This document shows positions 52,124-59,665 of a DNA stretch of 64,000 bases, piece after piece. A program made the position numbers and the translations under genes. This DNA comes from Corynebacterium sp. sy039 (GTDB lineage Bacteria; Actinomycetota; Actinomycetes; Mycobacteriales; Mycobacteriaceae). The notes beneath the pieces are model-generated. The model saw nothing but the letters and a program-made list of their open reading frames with translations, was not told where the DNA came from and did no database searches. The first letter of the stretch is position 1. Each line of letters begins with the position of its first letter. The stretch spans positions 1,922,001 to 1,986,000 of the forward strand of contig NZ_CP042325.1 in assembly GCF_007904105.1 (NCBI RefSeq). The letters run 5' to 3'.

Positions 52124-53854
52124 TTACACTACGCGCAAGTGACCACCCGTAGTAACTTTAGGACGATCTTTCTTCGCTACAGTCTTAGCCTGCTTAGCAA
52201 CGTTATCCTTCACACTTTCAGAGATAACGGTTTTAGACTCAGGCTTAGAGTCAATCTTGGACTCGGTTTTAGCCTTAGGCTCAGCGGGTTTATCCTGTTC
52301 AGACTGCACAGGCTTGCCGGTAATCTCAACAGATTTGTCCTCAGGCTCCACCACAGTAGTGATAACCTCAGCGTCAGGCAACGTTGGCGGAACCATAGGA
52401 ACCTTAGGCTCCTCACGCTCTTCAGGACGCTCACCAGGCTTCACAGGCTTAACCTGTTCAGGTTCATCAGAAGGTGTAGACTCCTGAGTTTCCTCACGTG
52501 GTGTTGGTGCCTCAGACTCCACAGGCTCATCGCTAGAGGTTGGTGCCTCAGAATCAGTTGGTTCCTCTGTTTCTTTAGAAGGCTTAGTAGGCTCAACCTC
52601 CTCTTCCTCAGAAGGAGTAGGTTCTTCAGATTCCTGTGGCTCATCAGAAGGAGTAGGTTCCTTAGACTCTACAGGCTCTTCACTAGGTGGAACCTCAGTC
52701 TCCTCATCAGGACAAAGAGTAATATGCTGGAACCCCTGGTCACAATTATCCTCTCTACCACGCAACGAACCAAAATAACTCATTCCAGGATTCAACCTAA
52801 GATTAAACGTACGCGCATACGCACCATACTTACCCTCAGCAGCGGCCTCAATATCAGTACTAATCGTGTCAAACCGACTTGTATTACGGGTTACTGCACA
52901 GGTTCCCACACCAGTCAAACCATGAACAGTACCCTGGTCCTCATACACTGCAGCAATCTTCTTGCGTACGTCGTCGGATTGTTCTTTCGTCATCACAGGA
53001 GGCAATTCATCCGTCAAAGCCCATGACCATGTATCATTCATCTTCAAGGAAGTACAATTTTCCTTGCGATCTTTAAGTTCATAGTCATCGTTCACGGGGC
53101 TACATCGGTTTATCATGTTTTCTGCGCGAATCGGAACATACGTATCTTCACTAACCGACTCAACTGTACCGGTCACCTCGAAAGTAAAAATACCGGACTG
53201 ATTCAACTTAACCTGATAAAAATCCCAATTAGGTTGCTCTGGGAGAGCAGACTTCTTTACCCCATACTGGTAGTACACCTCAGACATATCCACACGAGTA
53301 TCCTTCGGAGCAGGGGCTCCCTCTGGAATAGCATCAGGATCATCATACTCAAGGCTCAGATCATCTTTTTCATCTGGTTTAATCGGATTTTTCACAAAGG
53401 AAGATACTGCATAAGTACCACTATCAGTAACATCATCTATCGAATCAACAATAGGAACCTGATAATCTACCTCTTTATCTGGCCAAATACTGTCAGGATC
53501 ATCACTAGATAAATTTAGTCCATCATCACTGACTGGCATATGAGTGAGCTTAATAGACACATCTTTCACCGTGGATGGAATCATAATCTGTGCATGATGA
53601 GACACATATCCAGACATTAGACCATGATCATCTGGTATCGCCAATGGCGATACCTGCACCTGCCACGTCACTTGTGCATCATCACCTATTTGCTTCACAC
53701 AAGTAGAACCCGTATCACAGTTCACACCACCATACGAACCACGTGGTCCACCGTCCATGGCTAATACCAAGGGGGGGGGGGCTAGAAAACTCACACCAAG
53801 CATACCAACGGCAGCAACCGCCGCAGCACGCTTAGCAAAACGATTTAACAACAT
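52124..53854 (-). CDS. Exported surface protein, paralogue 2; C-tract in frame (phase-ON)
   Basis: 576 residues from ATG 53854 (AGGAGAGAAATA before it); the frame is open to 53911 but homology begins here. Signal peptide: 'NRFAKRAAAVAAVGMLG' then 'FLAPPPLVLAMDGG', with Pro-Pro-Pro coded by an 11-C tract (53771-53781) and probable cleavage after VLA. Residues about 38-320 form the family's Cys-containing domain ('NCDTGSTCVKQIGDDAQVTW', 'GTVESVSEDTYVPIRAENM', 'VGTCAVTRNTSRFDT', 'EDNCDQGFQHITLCPDEE'). A stalk of about 180 residues of P-S-E-E-P/T-P-S-D-E repeats follows, then a Lys-rich tail 'KDRPKVTTGGHLRVV'. No LPXTG, no C-terminal membrane helix. The family and function are unknown to me; exported, wall-spanning placement is inferred. 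Confidence 0.85.
   Translation of the reverse strand: MLLNRFAKRAAAVAAVGMLGVSFLAPPPLVLAMDGGPRGSYGGVNCDTGSTCVKQIGDDAQVTWQVQVSPLAIPDDHGLMSGYVSHHAQIMIPSTVKDVSIKLTHMPVSDDGLNLSSDDPDSIWPDKEVDYQVPIVDSIDDVTDSGTYAVSSFVKNPIKPDEKDDLSLEYDDPDAIPEGAPAPKDTRVDMSEVYYQYGVKKSALPEQPNWDFYQVKLNQSGIFTFEVTGTVESVSEDTYVPIRAENMINRCSPVNDDYELKDRKENCTSLKMNDTWSWALTDELPPVMTKEQSDDVRKKIAAVYEDQGTVHGLTGVGTCAVTRNTSRFDTISTDIEAAAEGKYGAYARTFNLRLNPGMSYFGSLRGREDNCDQGFQHITLCPDEETEVPPSEEPVESKEPTPSDEPQESEEPTPSEEEEVEPTKPSKETEEPTDSEAPTSSDEPVESEAPTPREETQESTPSDEPEQVKPVKPGERPEEREEPKVPMVPPTLPDAEVITTVVEPEDKSVEITGKPVQSEQDKPAEPKAKTESKIDSKPESKTVISESVKDNVAKQAKTVAKKDRPKVTTGGHLRVV
53771..53781. repeat. Homopolymer tract, 11 G (C on coding strand), paralogue 2
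   Basis: Eleven G at 53771-53781 encode the Ala-Pro-Pro-Pro end of the signal peptide hydrophobic core; this length keeps the gene in frame. Confidence 0.95.
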
Positions 53855-53964
53855 TATTTCTCTCCTAGGAAAAAGAACAAAAAGCACTTTCCAGATTCCC
53901 TTCAACCACACAAAGCTGAGAAAAACCTAAAAGCCCCCTCATCATAACCCAGGACATAAAGAAA

Positions 53965-53992
53965 ATCCTAGCACCATTGGTGCCAGGACTCT
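53965..53992 (-). terminator. Terminator after surface-protein gene 3
   Basis: CCTGGCACC pairs with GGTGCTAGG around AAT on the minus strand, followed by ATTTTC; the family hairpin found behind each paralogue. Confidence 0.65.
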
Positions 53993-54008
53993 TGCATGAA
54001 ACAAATCA

Positions 54009-54126
54009 TTACGCAGCGCGCAGATGTCCACCAGTAGTAACTTTAGGACGGTCTTTCTTCGCCTGCTTAGCGACATTATCCTTTACGCTTTCAGAGATAA
54101 CAGTCTTAGACTTCTCACGCTCCTCA
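54009..54126 (-). pseudogene. Detached C-terminal tail of surface-protein paralogue 3
   Basis: These codons give 'EEREKSKTVISESVKDN' and end 'KKDRPKVTTGGHLRAA', the tail of the family, but in a different frame from the body of paralogue 3. The Pro/Glu stalk that should join them (about 110-190 residues in the other genes) is deleted. There is no start of its own, so it is a remnant. Confidence 0.8.
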
Positions 54127-54158
54127 TCAGGACACAACATCCTCATCAGAACACAAAG
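54121..54158. repeat. 19-bp imperfect tandem duplication in paralogue 3
   Basis: TCCTCATCAGGACACAACA (54121-54139) is followed directly by TCCTCATCAGAACACAAAG (54140-54158). Because 19 is not a multiple of three, the extra copy shifts the frame and introduces the stop at 54127. Confidence 0.85.
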
Positions 54159-55191
54159 TAATATGCTGGAACCCCTGGTCACAATTATCTTCACTACCAA
54201 GCAGTGCACCATAATAATTCACTGCAGGGTTCAAGTGAATATTAAACGTCTTCGCATATTTCTGATAACGATCACCAACAGGCGACTCAATATCACTACC
54301 AATCGTATCGAAACGACCAATATCCGCCGTCGCCGCACAGGTTCCCACACCAGTTAAACCATGCTTCGTACCCTGCTCAGCATACAAATCAACAATTGCT
54401 TTACGAGTTTCTGCAGACTGCTCAGCAGTTGTCACAGGAGGCAATTCACCAGTACGCGCCCAATCGTACTCTTTCAGAGATAAACAACCTTCCTCGGCGC
54501 TACCAGGTCCACCACCTTCTCGAGCACACTTCCACAACATATTCTCAGCCCGAATCGGCACATAGGTATCCTCACCAACAGCCTCAACAGTACCGGTGAC
54601 CTCAAAAGTAAATGAGCCCGGCGCATTCAAGCCGATTTGGTAGAAATCCCACTCAGGCTGCTCCTCAAAGCTAGAAGGTTCAACACCATATAGAGCCCCT
54701 TCATCATCAGCTAAAGAACCATGAGGATTCTTCACAAACGACGACACCTTATACGTGTCATTGTCAGTAAGTTCCTCCACTGAATCAACAATCGGAACCT
54801 GATAATCCACCATCTTCGCAGGCACAAGACTCTCTTCTAAATCTGCGCCTTCAATCGGCATATGAGTGAGTTTGATGGATACATCTTTCACAGTGGATGG
54901 GATCATAATCTGGGCACCACGAGTAGTTTGGATGTGATCCTCAGACATCACCAAAGGTGACAATTGGACCTGCCAGGTGACCTGTGTTTCATCACCTACT
55001 TCTTTCACACAACTAGAGCCAGTGTCACAGTTCGCACCACCCCAAAAACCGTGGACAGTATCAGTAAAAACGTTACTAGAGTAAGTTCTACCGCCCGTAG
55101 CTGATACCGAGGAGGGAGATAGAAAACCCACACCAAGCACACCAACGGCAACCGCAGCCGCAGCACGCTGAGCAAAACGATTCAATACCAT
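54127..55191 (-). CDS. Exported surface protein, paralogue 3; truncated, no stalk
   Basis: 354 residues: signal peptide ('RFAQRAAAAVAVGVLGVGF') and the whole Cys-containing domain, ending 'GFQHITLCSDEDVVS'. In place of the C-tract the coding strand reads TCTCCCTCC, three bases shorter than the 11-C version with its neighbours, so the frame is kept and cannot slip. A 19-bp tandem duplication shifts the frame at the end of the domain, and the stalk and GGHLR tail are lost from the product. If made, the protein would be secreted without the tail and perhaps released. It is best viewed as a decaying or locked, tail-less member. Confidence 0.75.
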   Translation of the reverse strand: MVLNRFAQRAAAAVAVGVLGVGFLSPSSVSATGGRTYSSNVFTDTVHGFWGGANCDTGSSCVKEVGDETQVTWQVQLSPLVMSEDHIQTTRGAQIMIPSTVKDVSIKLTHMPIEGADLEESLVPAKMVDYQVPIVDSVEELTDNDTYKVSSFVKNPHGSLADDEGALYGVEPSSFEEQPEWDFYQIGLNAPGSFTFEVTGTVEAVGEDTYVPIRAENMLWKCAREGGGPGSAEEGCLSLKEYDWARTGELPPVTTAEQSAETRKAIVDLYAEQGTKHGLTGVGTCAATADIGRFDTIGSDIESPVGDRYQKYAKTFNIHLNPAVNYYGALLGSEDNCDQGFQHITLCSDEDVVS

Positions 55192-55305
55192 TATTTCTCT
55201 TTTCTCTTCTAGGGAAAATAATCAACTCTTACACACAGGCAAGGAAGTAACTTTAAGCTGAGATAAACCTAAAATCTTTCTTATCTTATCCTAAGACGCG
55301 AAGAA

Positions 55306-55334
55306 AGTCCTAGCACCATCGGTGCCAGGACTCT
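55306..55334 (-). terminator. Terminator after surface-protein gene 4
   Basis: AGTCCTGGCACC pairs with GGTGCTAGGACT around GAT on the minus strand, followed by TTCTT. Same cassette as behind the other three genes. Confidence 0.75.
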
Positions 55335-55350
55335 TGCATGAAACAAATCA

Positions 55351-56922
55351 TTACGCTACGCGCAGATGTCCGCCAGTAGTAACTTTAGGACGGTCTTTCT
55401 TCGCAACAGTCTTAGCCTGCTTAGCGACGTTATCCTTCACACTTTCAGAGATAACAGTCTTAGGCTCTGGCTTAGATTCTGGCTTAAGCTCAGCAGGTTC
55501 TTCCTTATCCTCAGGTTCTACCACTGTGGTAACAACCTCAGAATCAGTGTCTGTGTCAGGGAAAGTTGGTGGAACAACAGGAATCTTAGGCTCCTCACGC
55601 TCCTCAGGACACTCAGTCGGCTTCACAGGTTTCTCCTGCTCAGGCTCCTCAGAAGGAGTAGGTTCCTGAGTTTCCTCACTTGGAGTTGGTTCCTCAGACT
55701 CCTGTGGTTCTTCAGTTTCCTTGGAAGGCTTAGCAGGCTCAACCTCCTCTTCGTCGGAAGGCGTTGGTTCCTCAGACTCTACAGGCTCCTCACTAGGTGG
55801 AACCTCAGTCTCCTCATCAGGACACAACGTAATGTGCTGGAAGCCCTGATCACAGTTATCTTCGCCACCATTGAGTGCACCATAATAATTCACTGCAGGG
55901 TTCAAGTGAAGATTAAACGTCTGCGCGTACTTACCATACTTGTCACCAGCAGTTTCAATATCTTTACCAATCGTGTCGAAACGACCAGTATTACGAGTAA
56001 CCGCACACGAACCCACGCTCGTCAAACCATGCACCGTGCCCTGATCAGCATACAGATTAGCAATACGCTCATTTTCTAAAGCGTTTTCTTTATTACGCTG
56101 CTCGATTTCTACTTTACGAGCTGAAGATGCAGATTCATCCTCAGGGATCATTGGGATAGACACAGGAGGTAGTTCATCAGTACGACCCCACGCATAATCT
56201 TTCAGACTCTGGCAACCCTCTTCAGCGCTACCAGGTCCACCTTTCTCAGAAGAACACTTCCACAACATGTTCTCAGCGCGAATAGGAATGTAGGTATCCT
56301 CACCGACTGCTTCCACAGTACCGGTGACCTCAAAGGTATAAACACCATGTATGTTTAAGCCGATTTGGTAGAAGTCCCAATCAGGCTGATACTCAAAGCT
56401 AGAAGGCTGAACACCATATATACCCGTTTTATCATCAGCTAAAGAACCATCAGGATTCTTCACAAACGACGACAATCCATACGTGTCATTATCTGCTAGT
56501 TCCTCCATTGAATCAACAATAGGAACCTGGTAATCCACCATCTTCGCAGGCATAGAACTCTCATCAAAATCTGCGCCTTCAATCGGCATATGCGTGAGTT
56601 TGATGGATACATCTTTGACAGTGGATGGGATCATAATCTGGGCACCACGAGAGGTTTGGATGTGATCCTCGGATCTCACCAATGATGCCAATTGTACTTG
56701 CCAGGTAACCTGTGTTTCATCCCCCACTTGCTTCACACAGGTAGAACCAGTGTCACAGTTCGCACCACCCCATGCACCATGAACATTATCAGCGCCACCC
56801 TGGTAGTTATCAGTACCGCCGGCACCGGCTAATACTGAGGGGGGGGGGGCTAGAAAACCCGAACCAAGCATACTTACGGCAACCACAGCCGCAGCACGCT
56901 TAGCAAAACGTTGTAAAAACAT
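55351..56922 (-). CDS. Exported surface protein, paralogue 4; C-tract in frame (phase-ON)
   Basis: 523 residues. Signal peptide 'RFAKRAAAVVAVSMLGSGF' then 'LAPPPSVLAGAGG', with the prolines coded by an 11-C tract (56839-56849); likely cleavage after VLA. Domain of about 330 residues with eight Cys, including 'NCDTGSTC', 'MLWKCSSE', 'EEGCQSLKDY', 'GSCAVTR', 'DNCDQGF' and 'ITLCPDEE'. The central part 'SIPMIPEDESASSARKVE' is shared only with paralogue 1, so these two are closest there. The stalk is P-S-E-E-P/T-P-S-D-E repeats of about 110 residues; the tail ends 'KKDRPKVTTGGHLRVA'. First gene of the array, starting 170 bases after the end of hemG(Y). Function unknown. Confidence 0.85.
   Translation of the reverse strand: MFLQRFAKRAAAVVAVSMLGSGFLAPPPSVLAGAGGTDNYQGGADNVHGAWGGANCDTGSTCVKQVGDETQVTWQVQLASLVRSEDHIQTSRGAQIMIPSTVKDVSIKLTHMPIEGADFDESSMPAKMVDYQVPIVDSMEELADNDTYGLSSFVKNPDGSLADDKTGIYGVQPSSFEYQPDWDFYQIGLNIHGVYTFEVTGTVEAVGEDTYIPIRAENMLWKCSSEKGGPGSAEEGCQSLKDYAWGRTDELPPVSIPMIPEDESASSARKVEIEQRNKENALENERIANLYADQGTVHGLTSVGSCAVTRNTGRFDTIGKDIETAGDKYGKYAQTFNLHLNPAVNYYGALNGGEDNCDQGFQHITLCPDEETEVPPSEEPVESEEPTPSDEEEVEPAKPSKETEEPQESEEPTPSEETQEPTPSEEPEQEKPVKPTECPEEREEPKIPVVPPTFPDTDTDSEVVTTVVEPEDKEEPAELKPESKPEPKTVISESVKDNVAKQAKTVAKKDRPKVTTGGHLRVA
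56839..56849. repeat. Homopolymer tract, 11 G (C on coding strand), paralogue 4
   Basis: Eleven G at 56839-56849 inside the signal-peptide codons; in frame at this length. Confidence 0.95.
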
Positions 56923-57022
56923 ATTTCCTCAATTTCTTCCTAGGAAAAAGAACAAAAACACTTCTCAAATTCCCCTCAACCACACAAAGCTGAGAAAAAC
57001 CTAAAAGCATTTCTCATCATAA
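56923..57022 (-). repeat. Repeated 5' cassette upstream of each surface-protein gene
   Basis: This upstream segment, containing GAGAAAAACCTAAAAGC and CCTAGGAAAAAGAACAAAA (plus strand), recurs before paralogue 1 (51973-52070), paralogue 2 (53855-53955) and, more diverged, paralogue 3 (55192-55290). It must hold the promoter and ribosome site (AGGAG in CCTAGGAG). I could not fix the -35 and -10 with confidence. The repeats are substrates for recombination between copies. Confidence 0.6.
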
Positions 57023-57091
57023 CCACAGAGTAGAAAAAACACCACTCTACTGTTTGCGAGCCACAACTCAATCACACGATCTTATTCGTCG

Positions 57092-58510
57092 TTATTTCCC
57101 CATCAGTTTCGCTGCCGTTTGGCGCGCTTGTGCGATAACAGCAGGTACTCCCACACCATTCACCCAGGCACCAACCAATGCCATATCTGAATGCGCCGCC
57201 ATAAGTTTTTCCACCTGAGCGACAATCTCATTATGATGCAAATCATAAACCGGCAACCCGCCAAACCAACGCTGCACATAGATCTCAGCAAGCCCAGCAG
57301 CTCTACCATCAAAGCCGGTAACCTTCTGGAGATCGTCGAGAGCATAATCGACCAAATCATCTTCTGCAGCTCGGGTTAAAGCGTCATCACCATATCTACC
57401 AAATGATGCACGCACCACGGCACCACCGTCGACAGCGGCAGCAATATGCGGCCATTTCTTTGAGGAGAATGTGAACGCTTTTGCTCTTATACCAGGCTCG
57501 TCGGCAGCAACAAGAATTCCCGAGTTATCAGGCAAGCCCTCGGCAGAATCAAACTTCATGCCTACGACAACAGAACTCGCTAACTTGATTTTCTTAAGCA
57601 CTGCGCTGATTTCTGGATCAATGCTTTTGAGCAGCAATGCCGTCGTAGGAGCTGGAGTAGCAAAAATCACCTTGTCGAACTCTGCTGTATCAGTTCCCGC
57701 ACCGCTAAGCTGATAGCCACCAGCAGTCTTTTTTACTCCAGAAATAAAAGCATCAATATGAATCTGCGCCGCCGACTGCTCCGCCAAGGTCTCATACAAC
57801 TGAGCATACCCATGTCGGAAAGTGCTAAAAACCTGCGGGCGATATTCACCACGAGATTGCCGATCCTCCTGCGTGCTCTTCCGCTTAGCCACAATGCGCT
57901 CGACCGCACCGCTCAAAGTGATTTTTTCTCCAGCGGCACGCAACTCGTCGAAAGTATGCGCCAACTCCGGCAACGTAGCACGCACCCCAAGATCATCAGA
58001 CAAAGAGGAATACACCCCTCCTTGCAGCGCCGACACAACCCGATCAACCACCTGGTCACCATAGCGCTCACGCACAAGCGCACCGAGGCTCTGATCCGCC
58101 TCAGTCCAGTCAATCCCCTCAGCTTGCGCCTCTGCGTCAATGCGTTGCGCAGTAGCTTTATCGACGATCCCCGCCAGACCAGCCGAGTCAGCTGGTATGC
58201 CCATGACAGTGTCACGAGGCATAGGATGTACTGCCCCACCACTATAAATCAGCGAAGGCAGACCACTCGGTGATACCAGATCCTCGCCAAGTCCTAGTTC
58301 ATGGAAAAACTCGGTTGCATCCTGTCGAAAAGCCACATAAGCCTCTGCCCCCATGTCCACTCGCCCAAAGGCAAAAGGCACCGTGTAGAGTTTGCCGCCA
58401 ATGCGATCAGCTGCTTCATACACCTCAACCTGAGCCTGCGGGTTCTCTTTATGGATACTATAGGCACAGGTGAGCCCTGCTAATCCTGCTCCGATAATAG
58501 CAATGCGCAT
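57092..58510 (-). CDS. hemG: Coproporphyrinogen/protoporphyrinogen oxidase HemY type
   Basis: FAD enzyme oxidising coproporphyrinogen III to coproporphyrin III in the Gram-positive haem pathway (the same protein is also named HemY or CgoX). The N-terminal FAD motif is 'IAIIGAGLAGLTCAYSI', then 'EAADRIGGKLYT', and the C-terminal FAD contact is 'LVGAWVNGVGVPAVIAQAR'. 472 residues. It is 63 bases downstream of hemE. After it, in place of hemL, come the four surface-protein genes. Confidence 0.93.
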   Translation of the reverse strand: MRIAIIGAGLAGLTCAYSIHKENPQAQVEVYEAADRIGGKLYTVPFAFGRVDMGAEAYVAFRQDATEFFHELGLGEDLVSPSGLPSLIYSGGAVHPMPRDTVMGIPADSAGLAGIVDKATAQRIDAEAQAEGIDWTEADQSLGALVRERYGDQVVDRVVSALQGGVYSSLSDDLGVRATLPELAHTFDELRAAGEKITLSGAVERIVAKRKSTQEDRQSRGEYRPQVFSTFRHGYAQLYETLAEQSAAQIHIDAFISGVKKTAGGYQLSGAGTDTAEFDKVIFATPAPTTALLLKSIDPEISAVLKKIKLASSVVVGMKFDSAEGLPDNSGILVAADEPGIRAKAFTFSSKKWPHIAAAVDGGAVVRASFGRYGDDALTRAAEDDLVDYALDDLQKVTGFDGRAAGLAEIYVQRWFGGLPVYDLHHNEIVAQVEKLMAAHSDMALVGAWVNGVGVPAVIAQARQTAAKLMGK

Positions 58511-58572
58511 GGCTTTGTCTCCTCACATCTGCTTAACGTGCGCTTTGATATTGATATATGCGATATGCACAT

Positions 58573-59640
58573 TTAGAACTCGTGAACAATCTCAACTGCA
58601 CGAGTAATCGCTTCTGGTTCAGTAGTCGGCAATACACCATGCCCTAGGTTGAAAATATGTCCTCGCGCTTGCCCCGCATCAATAGCCCGATCTGCCTCAG
58701 CACAAATACGAGCTATATGCTCTCGCAGGACATTCTCATCAGTAAATAACAACGCTGGATCCAAATTACCCTGCACAACTTTCACCCCACTAGCTGCACT
58801 AATACGCCCAGCAGCCTGGTCAAGAGGCACGCGCCAATCCACACCCATGACCTCAGAACCTGCCTCACTCATTGCCCCAAGCAACTCACCAGTACCCACC
58901 CCAAAGTGAATCCGCGGAATCTCCGCAGGCGCAATTTCCGCAAAAATTTGCTGAGAATACGGCAGCACATGCTCCCGATAATCTCTTTCGCTCAAGAAAC
59001 CTGCCCAAGAATCAAATAACTGCATAGCGTCAATACCTGCGGCAATTTGAGTCCGTAAAAAACTAACAATACTCGGTACAAGACGCTGCATAAGTTTATG
59101 CCACGTTTCTGGCTCAGCGTGCATCATCGCTTTAGTCCGCTCATGATTCTTACTCGGTCCGCCTTCCACCAAATAACTAGCTAAGGTAAACGGAGCACCA
59201 GCAAAACCAATAAGCGCCTGCGTCGAGGTAAGCTCCCCCAAAATCATCTCAATACCCTGAGTTACCTCTGGCACTTCGGCATCCAAAATTGCCAAGCGGT
59301 CGACGTCGTCAAGGCTGCGAATTGGCTGAGCAACCACAGGCCCTTTACCAGGCACAATATCTATCTCCACACCAGCTGCTTTGAGTGGAACCACAATATC
59401 CGAGAATAAAATCGCCGCATCAACATCATGGCGACGCACCGGCTGCAAGGTTATTTCTGCCAATAACTCTGGCATAAAACACGAGTCCAACATATTTATG
59501 CCCGCTCGCACTTGGCGATACTCAGGCAAAGAGCGCCCCGCCTGACGCATGAACCATACCGGTCGCCGGCTGGGCTTATTACCTTGGATAGCGTCGATAA
59601 GCGGAGCATTGAGCAAAGTGCGCTTAGAGCTCATTGACAT
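58573..59640 (-). CDS. hemE: Uroporphyrinogen decarboxylase
   Basis: Converts uroporphyrinogen III to coproporphyrinogen III. 'RRPVWFMRQAGRSLPEYRQV' is the N-terminal signature with the substrate-binding Arg, 'AAILFSDIVVPLKAAG' holds the catalytic Asp, and 'GFAGAPFTLASYLVEGGPSK' the second conserved block. 355 residues. AGAAAGG precedes the ATG. 25 bases after the P-type ATPase-like gene. Confidence 0.96.
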   Translation of the reverse strand: MSMSSKRTLLNAPLIDAIQGNKPSRRPVWFMRQAGRSLPEYRQVRAGINMLDSCFMPELLAEITLQPVRRHDVDAAILFSDIVVPLKAAGVEIDIVPGKGPVVAQPIRSLDDVDRLAILDAEVPEVTQGIEMILGELTSTQALIGFAGAPFTLASYLVEGGPSKNHERTKAMMHAEPETWHKLMQRLVPSIVSFLRTQIAAGIDAMQLFDSWAGFLSERDYREHVLPYSQQIFAEIAPAEIPRIHFGVGTGELLGAMSEAGSEVMGVDWRVPLDQAAGRISAASGVKVVQGNLDPALLFTDENVLREHIARICAEADRAIDAGQARGHIFNLGHGVLPTTEPEAITRAVEIVHEF

Positions 59641-59665
59641 TATGCCTTTCTAATTATTATGCGTA

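Noticed and set aside
52109..53026. 305-residue plus-strand frame rich in Leu/Arg (also 50300-51049 and 55366-56079)
   Set aside because: These are antisense shadows of the Pro/Glu/Ser repeats, with no ribosome site and low-complexity composition.
54009..54212. 67-residue frame as a separate gene
   Set aside because: Only its last third matches the surface-protein tail; the first part is the Cys domain read in the wrong frame.
50285..56922. LPXTG sortase-anchored pilins or HtaA-type haem proteins
   Set aside because: No LPXTG or C-terminal membrane helix is present and I see no HtaA conserved-region motif, despite the position among hem genes.
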